Shown here: positions 58,249-64,000 of the stretch, one piece after another | Layout of the letters: each line of letters opens with the position of its first letter | Numbering within the stretch: the stretch's first letter is position 1 | From: an uncultured Roseobacter sp. | GTDB lineage: Bacteria; Pseudomonadota; Alphaproteobacteria; Rhodobacterales; Rhodobacteraceae | DNA: 64,000 nt | Reading direction: 5' to 3' | Assembly (NCBI GenBank): GCA_947501635.1 | Contig: CANMWT010000002.1 | Span: 62,001 to 126,000, forward strand | Made by a program: the position numbers and the translations under genes | The notes under the pieces: model-generated | The model's input: only the letters and a program-made list of their open reading frames with translations | Told to the model about the DNA's origin: nothing | The model's database searches: none

Positions 58249-59585
58249 TGAAGATGAGCCCCCGTGCAGCCCCCGTTTTGCTGGTGCTTTTGTACTTTTC
58301 GGTCGTGTGTCTGCCTTTGGCGCTGTCATGGGCCATCGGAATGCCGCCCCGATCTTTTCGCAATGATATCGCCTCGGGCCTTGGCCTGCTGGCCTTTGCG
58401 ATGATACTGGCCGAGTTCGTGTTATCAGGGCGCTTCCGGACGATTTCATCCGGGCTGGGGCTCGACGCCACAATCCGGTTTCACCAGCTCATGGCGCGCA
58501 CGGCACTTGCTTTCGCGGTTCTACATCCCTTTGTATTCCAATGGCTGCCCGGCCCTGAGCGACCCTGGGATCCGACCCGGCAACTGACGCTTTCCGGTGA
58601 TTTCTATGCCCTGTCCAGCGGTATTGCTGCCTTCGTACTCCTGCCTGTCTTTGTCGCCGTTTCGATGAAACACGATGATCTCGACTATAAATACGAATTC
58701 TGGCGTTTGACACACGGGCTTGGGGCTCTGGTCATCGCGGGCCTGCTTTTGCACCATACCCTCTATGCAGGGCGCTACAGCGCGCATCCCGTGATGATCT
58801 GGATGTGGGGCACGATGACGGCAATTGTCGTGTTTTCGCTCGTCATGGTCTATGTTCTTAAGCCACTCTACCAGACCCGGCACCGCTGGCGGGTCAGCAA
58901 AATCGAAAAGCTGTCGCCCCGGCAATGGGGCGTCACGATAGCGCCGGATGGGCACTCGGGCGTAGCCTATGAGGCCGGTCAGTTCGTTTGGCTCAACATC
59001 GGCCACAGCCCGTTTTCACTGCATGAAAACCCTTTCTCGATCAGCTCCGCCCCCTCGTCCGGCCCGGACATAAGCTTTGTTATCAAGGAACTGGGCGATT
59101 TCACCTCTAGTCTTGGGCACATCAAAACGGGCGAAAAGGCATACATTGACGGGCCCCACGGCACCCTGACGATCAAAGGCAGAACCGAACCGGGTATCGC
59201 ATTTATCGCTGGCGGCGTGGGCATCGCACCGATGCTTGGGATTCACCGCGAAATGGTCCTGAACCAAGATCAACGGAAAACCGTCTTGATTTACGGAAAC
59301 CGCAGTGAAGAGCAGATTGTCTTCAAAGACGAGATCGATGCATGGGCGCAGACAGGTCAGACGGATGTTACCTGCGTATTGCACGCGCCAGGCAAGAACT
59401 GGTCGGGCCAGACCGGTTTGATCGACGCCAGTCTGATCGCCCGGAGCTTTCAAAAAGAGCATTTCGACAGCTGGCTGTTTATTCTCTGTGGCCCGCCAAA
59501 CATGATGACGGCCGTCGAAACGGCACTGATGGCCGCTGGCGTGTCAGGCGATCGCATCCTGTCCGAGAGGTTCCAGTATGCTTAG
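58248..59585 (+). CDS. Ferric reductase-like flavocytochrome (FRD membrane domain plus FAD/NAD domains)
   Basis: The 445-residue protein has six to seven membrane helices (first about 10-30) with haem-type histidines in IRFHQLMARTALAFAVLHP and FWRLTHGLGALVIAGLLLHH, then an FAD-binding region (VWLNIGHSPFSLHENPFSIS followed by SAPSSG) and an NAD(P) region (AGGVGIAPMLG, FILCGPPNMMTAVETALM). This is the ferric reductase/NADPH oxidase layout. It overlaps the ATP-grasp-like gene at TGATG and is followed by a 35-residue membrane peptide overlapping its end, so the three form one tightly coupled operon. Electron acceptor unknown. Confidence 0.88.
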   Translation: MKMSPRAAPVLLVLLYFSVVCLPLALSWAIGMPPRSFRNDIASGLGLLAFAMILAEFVLSGRFRTISSGLGLDATIRFHQLMARTALAFAVLHPFVFQWLPGPERPWDPTRQLTLSGDFYALSSGIAAFVLLPVFVAVSMKHDDLDYKYEFWRLTHGLGALVIAGLLLHHTLYAGRYSAHPVMIWMWGTMTAIVVFSLVMVYVLKPLYQTRHRWRVSKIEKLSPRQWGVTIAPDGHSGVAYEAGQFVWLNIGHSPFSLHENPFSISSAPSSGPDISFVIKELGDFTSSLGHIKTGEKAYIDGPHGTLTIKGRTEPGIAFIAGGVGIAPMLGIHREMVLNQDQRKTVLIYGNRSEEQIVFKDEIDAWAQTGQTDVTCVLHAPGKNWSGQTGLIDASLIARSFQKEHFDSWLFILCGPPNMMTAVETALMAAGVSGDRILSERFQYA

Positions 59586-59685
59586 ATGGTTTCGCAATCA
59601 GATCACTGAAGACCGCATATGGTGGACCGTGTTTGCGGTAAATGCTGCCCTCGCACTTGCGCTTGTGGCCTTCGCGCTCAGATAA
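59578..59685 (+). CDS. 35-residue single-pass membrane peptide
   Basis: The ATG at 59578 overlaps the last codons of the flavocytochrome gene. It encodes 35 residues: a charged start MLRWFRNQITEDRIWWT and a hydrophobic helix (VFAVNAALALALVAFALR) ending in TAA. AGAGG lies just upstream (GAGAGGTTCCAGT), giving a good ribosome site. The overlap, the site and the helix together make a real small membrane protein likely. It may be a subunit or assembly partner of the flavocytochrome; nothing similar is known to me. Confidence 0.65.
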   Translation: MLRWFRNQITEDRIWWTVFAVNAALALALVAFALR

Positions 59686-59921
59686 CCGAACTCCAGTCGC
59701 GCGCCGGGCAGGCGGCGTATCAGGTGCTGCAGGCGATGTCTTGGCACGTGCAGATGTCGGCACACCGCCGCCGAAACCGCGGACACGCGCAGCAAATGCA
59801 AAAGACGGTGACCGCTGCGAGCCCATAGTACCGTATGCCGCGTAATACACGGATGGCTGCTTCTGGAGCGCCGAGGTTCAAATGCATCCTGAAATGTTTG
59901 GAGCCACATTCGTCTGGCCCT

Positions 59922-60557
59922 TCACAGCTCGCTTGCAAAAACGGCTGCCGCGCGGACCCCATCTATAAGCCGAATTTTGGACGGTTGTGCGCTTCTTTGC
60001 TTGATATCGACCATGCCGCCGCATCCAAGCACGATGGATTGGACCCCGTCTTCGCGTGCGGCTTTGCCGATCTCTGCGACGACCTGATCGGTGGCCGCAG
60101 GGGCTTCTTGCTCCAGTGCCAGAACCGGAACGCCACTTGCCCGCACCCTGCCAAGCTGACCTGCCAGACCATAGGAGCTGATATTTGCCTCCAGGATGGG
60201 TACGGAGATGTCTAGCGTTGTGACCACCGAGAAGCGTCCACCAGCGACAGCGGCAAGATGATAGGCGGCTTGACCGATACCAATCACCGGGCAGTTCGCA
60301 AGATTGCGCGCGGCATCAAGAGCCGTGTCGTCAAAGCATCCGATGATGATCGCCGACGCGCCATGGTCCGAGGCTTTTGCGATCAATTCCAACAGCGGCC
60401 CTTCGGCCAATTTGCCGTCCTCTGCCCCTTGAATTGCCGGAGGACCATCATGTGACGTCCACCCTTCAAACTTCACCGCCGGCACAGTTTCCCGCGCTGT
60501 TCTCAGCATCGCGTCTGTCATCGAAACCGTGCTGTTTGGGTTGATAAGAACGATCAT
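59922..60557 (-). CDS. Asp/Glu/hydantoin racemase family protein
   Basis: The 211-residue protein has the two-lobed racemase fold with the paired catalytic cysteines C74 (IIIGCFDDTALDAAR) and C179 (SIVLGCGGMVDI). It begins MIVLINPNSTVSMTDAMLRT, as in hydantoin racemases (HyuE/AllR-type). Such enzymes interconvert the enantiomers of hydantoins, allantoin or aspartate. Its start overlaps the upstream permease gene by four bases (60554-60557), so it belongs to the PotABCD-like transporter operon, hinting that the transported compound is a hydantoin or related molecule. Confidence 0.9.
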   Translation of the reverse strand: MIVLINPNSTVSMTDAMLRTARETVPAVKFEGWTSHDGPPAIQGAEDGKLAEGPLLELIAKASDHGASAIIIGCFDDTALDAARNLANCPVIGIGQAAYHLAAVAGGRFSVVTTLDISVPILEANISSYGLAGQLGRVRASGVPVLALEQEAPAATDQVVAEIGKAAREDGVQSIVLGCGGMVDIKQRSAQPSKIRLIDGVRAAAVFASEL

Positions 60558-61393
60558 AACATGCCTTTACCCGCATCTGATCCCACGCGCGCTTTGCGGC
60601 GCGTGCTCCACAGCGCGAGAGAGAGGAACAGGCCGATCATCAGCAGTGAGAAAACAGTCGTAAGGGTGCCCAAAGCATAGAGGACCGGTGTGGTGACATT
60701 GGTTGTCATCCCAAAGATTTCCAATGGTAGTGTGTTGTAGCTGCCGGCCGTCAGCAACGTGCGCGCAAACTCGTCATAGCTGAGGGTAAAGCCAAAAAGC
60801 GCGACACCGATCAGCGATGGCCCGATGATCGGCAATACTACGTGGCGCAGTGTCTGCCATGAGGTTGCGCCCAGATCACGTGCGGCTTCCTCATAACTTT
60901 TGTCGAAACGGTTAAAGACGGCGAACATAATCAGCAGCCCGAAGGGCAGCGTCCAAGTAAGTTGTGATCCGAATCCGGAGGTGGACCAATGCACATTCAA
61001 ACCCGATTGTGAAAAGATCAGTCCGACGCCGAGGGAGATCAGGATCGACGGGATCACCAGTGAGGTGATGATCAAGTAGAACAGAATGCTGGAGCCTCTG
61101 AACTTCTTGCGAAACGCCAGCCCACCCATCACCGACAGGACTACAGTGGTCACCATCACCATCAGGCCAAGCACAAAACTGCGACGAAAACTGCCCCAGA
61201 TGTCGCCGACAGCCTGTTGCTCAAAAAGGTCGCGGAACCAATGCAGCGACGTGCCCTGCATCGGAAAGGTCAGCCCTCCACCGGGGCCCTGGAACGAAAG
61301 GATCGCGATGGTGATTGTCGGGCCGTATAGAAACAACAGAAACAGCGCGAAGAAGGCGCTTAGGATGTAGAAAGACCTGGGGCGTGGCTCCAT
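60554..61393 (-). CDS. ABC transporter permease, PotC-like
   Basis: The 279-residue protein has about six membrane helices and the EAA loop EEAARDLGATSWQTLRHVVL followed by PIIGPSLIGVALFG. The ATG at 61393 follows AAGGAG and is one base after the upstream permease stop; the frame opens at 61420 inside that gene. With the preceding permease, a Tat-exported binding protein and an ATPase it forms a spermidine/putrescine-type (PotABCD) importer. Confidence 0.92.
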   Translation of the reverse strand: MEPRPRSFYILSAFFALFLLFLYGPTITIAILSFQGPGGGLTFPMQGTSLHWFRDLFEQQAVGDIWGSFRRSFVLGLMVMVTTVVLSVMGGLAFRKKFRGSSILFYLIITSLVIPSILISLGVGLIFSQSGLNVHWSTSGFGSQLTWTLPFGLLIMFAVFNRFDKSYEEAARDLGATSWQTLRHVVLPIIGPSLIGVALFGFTLSYDEFARTLLTAGSYNTLPLEIFGMTTNVTTPVLYALGTLTTVFSLLMIGLFLSLALWSTRRKARVGSDAGKGML

Positions 61394-61394
61394 G

Positions 61395-62249
61395 TCAAAG
61401 CTCCTTTCGGATGTCGACAAACCGCAGCAGGATGCCGATAACGATCAGAACCGTAAGAAGCAGTACCACGGCGGTGGCAGAGGCAGAGGGATAGGCCAGA
61501 AGCGCAATGTCATTGGAGATCAGACGCCCGACGTTCGCGGATTGAGAGCCCGACATAAAACGCACGGTGATGAAATCGCCCATCACCAGCGTGACCACGA
61601 ATATCGTGCCGATCATGATGCCGGGTTTCGTCAGCGGGATAATCACGTTCCAAAGAATTTGAGTGCCGGATGCGCCTGCGTCACGTGCTGCTTCTATCAA
61701 CGATTTATCGATGCGCATCATTGTGTTGAAGATCGGAACGACCATGAACAGTGTGTAAAGGTGGACGAAAGCGAGGATGACGGCAAAATCGCTGAAGAGC
61801 AGCCAGTCCAGCGGCTCATCAATGACGCCCCAAGAGATCAGCGTCGAATTGGCGATGCCATTGCGGCCCAGAAACGGAATCCAGGATATCATGCGGATGA
61901 TATTCGATGTCCAGAAAGGGATTGTACACAGCAGGAACAGAACGATCTGCCAGGTCAGGCTGCGCACATGGAAAGCGAGGAAATAGGCAACAGTAAACCC
62001 GATGCTGAGGGTAAAGACCCATGTGATAAACGCATATTTAAAGGTGTTGAAGAAAACGCGGTAAGTGACGTTCGAGCCAAAGAGGAACTCGTAGTTCTCA
62101 AGATCAAATGCCGGGATGATCGAGAACTCCGTGGCCTGCCAAAAGCTGACCGTGACAATCATCAGGATGGGCAGCACCAGAAAGAATACCAGCACCGCCA
62201 TAATTGGCAGAGCCATCAACCACCCTACAAATGATTTACTTTTCAGCAC
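61395..62249 (-). CDS. ABC transporter permease, PotB-like
   Basis: The 284-residue protein has about six membrane helices, with the long periplasmic loop after helix 1 typical of PotB (TVSFWQATEFSIIPAFDLEN followed by YEFLFGSNVTYRVFFN) and the EAA loop IEAARDAGASGTQILWNVIIP. It lies between the substrate-binding protein gene (58 bases upstream) and the PotC-like gene (one base downstream). Confidence 0.92.
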   Translation of the reverse strand: MLKSKSFVGWLMALPIMAVLVFFLVLPILMIVTVSFWQATEFSIIPAFDLENYEFLFGSNVTYRVFFNTFKYAFITWVFTLSIGFTVAYFLAFHVRSLTWQIVLFLLCTIPFWTSNIIRMISWIPFLGRNGIANSTLISWGVIDEPLDWLLFSDFAVILAFVHLYTLFMVVPIFNTMMRIDKSLIEAARDAGASGTQILWNVIIPLTKPGIMIGTIFVVTLVMGDFITVRFMSGSQSANVGRLISNDIALLAYPSASATAVVLLLTVLIVIGILLRFVDIRKEL

Positions 62250-62307
62250 ATTATGACTTTCAGAGGTAGTGTTGGGATGGGCGCCTGAACACCCATCCCT
62301 TTAGGTC

Positions 62308-63567
62308 TTAGGCCGCAATGAACTCGTTCCATTTGCGGACCATGTACTGGTTTTCGTCCATGACCGCATTCCAGCACGCCACAGCTCCCATGCGCTCTTC
62401 GAACGAACCACCGTCGCGCGTTTCGCCGGCCTGGGCCAGAGCGTCTCCGGTTGGCGAGGTGATGGTGTCTGTCGCTTCTTTACCCTCAAACCAATAGCCC
62501 CATTCGTTTTCGGACATGAAGTTCTTGGAGGTTTCCGGCACCGCAGAGTAGTACCCTTGCCGCATCAGATAGCCGCCGACCCAACCGTCGAGATACCAGT
62601 TGATGTATTCATAAGCGGCATCACGCTCCAATCCGGTCAATGCGGCAGACAGGCCGATGCCTCCACCCCATGACCGATAGCCTTCTTCAAGTGGCTGGTA
62701 GACGCATGGTACACCCTTGGACTTCACCGCCGTGATCGCAGGCGACCACATGGACTGGATCACGACCTCGCCCGAGGCCATCAGGTTCACGCTCTCGTCA
62801 AAGGACTTCCAGAAGGCGCGGAACTGGCCGTTTTTCTTGGCTTCCGTGAAGATGCCAATAGTCAGGTCGATCTCTTCTTTGGTCATGTTGCCTTTGTCGG
62901 GGTATTTGTATTCGCCCATGGACTCCACGACCATCGCCATGTCCATGATCCCGATGGAGGAGATGTCGAGGATCGATGCCTTGCCCTTGAATTCAGGGTT
63001 CAGAAGCTCGGACCAGTTGCTGATCGGACGGCCAATCAGGTCCGGGCGAATGCCCAGTGTGTCGGCGTTGTAAATCGTCGGGATCAGCGTCATCCAGCCG
63101 GATTCGTTATCGACGAACTCCTTGCCGCCGGGGCCTTCGACAAAGCCAACAGTGTGCGGCGCAGTGCCTTGGGCAATCGTGCTTGTCGGTGTCAATTTTC
63201 CGTCGCGGAAAATGCCAACGATCTTGTCGTAGTTCTTGATCTTTGAGGTATCCATCGCCTGCAAGTTGCCGGTGGGCCAGACTTTTTTACAGATCCAGTA
63301 TTCGATGTCGGCGATATCAAAGCTGTTGGGCTGGGTGGCCGCGCGTTGCGTAACACTGTCACTGTCGAGGGCCGTCATCTCGAGGGTGAAGCCCAAGTCT
63401 TCTTTCACTTTGTTGGCAACATCATTCAAGTTCGACACGCCCGTGCCGAACTGGCGCAGTGTGACGTCCTTGATGTTTTGCGCCCAAATCATTGGTGCGC
63501 CGAGGGTCGTTCCTGCGGCAAATGCTGCGCCGCCTTTCAGAACATTCCGTCTTGATACTTTGGTCAT
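62308..63567 (-). CDS. ABC transporter substrate-binding protein, PotD-like, Tat-exported
   Basis: The 419-residue protein starts MTKVSRRNVLKGGAAFAAGT, a twin-arginine signal (SRRNVLK), and continues as a PotD/PotF-like extracellular solute-binding protein (VTLRQFGTGVSNLNDVANKV, VIQSMWSPAITAVKSKGVPC, LSAALTGLERDAAYEYINWY). Tat export suggests folding with a ligand or metal in the cytoplasm. It is the first gene after the ATPase gene. Given the racemase at the operon end, a hydantoin or amino acid derivative rather than a polyamine is a possible ligand. Confidence 0.92.
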   Translation of the reverse strand: MTKVSRRNVLKGGAAFAAGTTLGAPMIWAQNIKDVTLRQFGTGVSNLNDVANKVKEDLGFTLEMTALDSDSVTQRAATQPNSFDIADIEYWICKKVWPTGNLQAMDTSKIKNYDKIVGIFRDGKLTPTSTIAQGTAPHTVGFVEGPGGKEFVDNESGWMTLIPTIYNADTLGIRPDLIGRPISNWSELLNPEFKGKASILDISSIGIMDMAMVVESMGEYKYPDKGNMTKEEIDLTIGIFTEAKKNGQFRAFWKSFDESVNLMASGEVVIQSMWSPAITAVKSKGVPCVYQPLEEGYRSWGGGIGLSAALTGLERDAAYEYINWYLDGWVGGYLMRQGYYSAVPETSKNFMSENEWGYWFEGKEATDTITSPTGDALAQAGETRDGGSFEERMGAVACWNAVMDENQYMVRKWNEFIAA

Positions 63568-63593
63568 GTATTTTTCTCCATGTCAGATGAGTT

Positions 63594-64000
63594 TTAGGCC
63601 GTCAGTTTGTGCAGATTTGCGTCATCCCAGATCAGACCGACCTGATCGCCTGGGTTGAAAGGGTTGTTGAAAAAGGTGTCTTCGGGAATCAACGCACTGA
63701 TCTCCTGGTCGCCCGCGATGCGGGCCGAGACGGATACATGCGCGCCCTGGTATTCAACCGCTGATATGCTGCCTTGCAGCTTGCCCGTCTCGCTGCGCAA
63801 CACGCCAACGGCGTCCGTGCGGATGGCAAAGCACCCTTCGGGCAGCGCAATCACATTATGCCCCCCGATGAACTGAGCCACGAACGCAGTCGTCGGTGCG
63901 TTGAACACATCACGCGCGTTGCCTGCCTGTTCGATCACCGCGTTATTCATCACTACGATCTCATCCGCCAGCGCCAGCGCCTCGTCCTGTCCATGGGTCA
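63594..64000 (-). CDS. ABC transporter ATP-binding protein, PotA-like, C-terminal part
   Basis: The frame is open at the right window edge and gives about 135 C-terminal residues. It enters after the switch histidine (THGQDEALALADEIVVMN), followed by QAGNARDVFNAPTTAFVAQF, the usual PotA phrase ending the ATPase domain, and then a TOBE domain (ISAVEYQGAHVSVSARIAGD). Walker motifs lie outside the window. It is upstream of the PotD-like gene in the same operon. Confidence 0.9.
   Translation of the reverse strand, partial: THGQDEALALADEIVVMNNAVIEQAGNARDVFNAPTTAFVAQFIGGHNVIALPEGCFAIRTDAVGVLRSETGKLQGSISAVEYQGAHVSVSARIAGDQEISALIPEDTFFNNPFNPGDQVGLIWDDANLHKLTA

Noticed and set aside
59686-59921. Frames in the gap after the 35-residue peptide
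   Set aside because: Frames on both strands are Arg/Ala-rich with no ribosome site; I see nothing supported there.
61392-62234. A 280-codon plus-strand frame
   Set aside because: It is antisense to the PotB-like permease and rich in Asp/His/Gln, as expected for a shadow frame.
1-64000. CRISPR arrays, tRNA or rRNA genes, insertion sequences, prophage
   Set aside because: No repeat-spacer arrays, transposase or integrase domains, or structural RNA sequences were seen by reading.

Overview
The window looks like chromosomal DNA of a Roseobacter-group alphaproteobacterium (Rhodobacterales). This is inferred from the high GC content, many GTG starts, a membrane-bound PuuD urate hydroxylase, a PuuE-OHCU decarboxylase fusion, class I PHA synthase with phasin, and a dense set of FNR/FixK-type boxes. 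No tRNA, rRNA, insertion sequence, phage gene or CRISPR array was seen.

Layout. (1) 1-6.2 kb: exopolysaccharide locus with a sugar transferase end, a Wzc/ExoP-type BY-kinase, an O-antigen-ligase-like protein, a PPP-type phosphatase and two small exported proteins. (2) 6.3-14.3 kb: mixed genes, including two tandem stand-alone MASE1-like membrane proteins, an acyl-CoA dehydrogenase, an alpha/beta hydrolase, an ankyrin protein, a GNAT enzyme, and a PhyH dioxygenase with a GlxA-type regulator. (3) 14.4-21.6 kb: urate catabolism (PuuD, LysR, UraH, PuuE-UraD fusion, AllA, NCS2 permease, ureidoglycine aminohydrolase), taking urate to glyoxylate except for the allantoate amidohydrolase step. (4) 22-27.3 kb: an orphan CpaC N-terminal-like protein and a NitT/TauT-type ABC transporter with a FadR-type regulator. 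(5) 27.8-59.7 kb: a long low-oxygen/stress island (details below). (6) 59.9-64 kb: a PotABCD-like ABC transporter operon with an Asp/Glu/hydantoin racemase, running off the window end.

The island in region 5 holds a YraQ-type permease with a CKKC thioredoxin-like protein, YeeE/YedE sulfur transporters, two Crp/Fnr regulators, PHA synthase and phasin, a P-type ATPase, a CaCA antiporter, an M50-CBS protease, three universal stress proteins, a FixL-like hybrid kinase with an OmpR-type regulator, Hsp20, CbpA/CbpM, a sulfide-oxidation operon (persulfide dioxygenase, DUF442-SQOR fusion, SulP), and an ATP-grasp/flavocytochrome/35-residue membrane peptide operon facing a class II amidotransferase. 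By eye I found thirteen TTGAN-N4-NTCAA-type boxes between 27.8 and 56.8 kb, nearly all in promoter regions and often between divergent genes. The simplest reading is one FNR/FixK regulon for survival under oxygen limitation: carbon storage, ion homeostasis, chaperones, stress proteins and several uncharacterised small proteins. The least explained parts are the ATP-grasp/GATase/ferric-reductase-like group and the small box-linked proteins at 53.7-55.8 kb.
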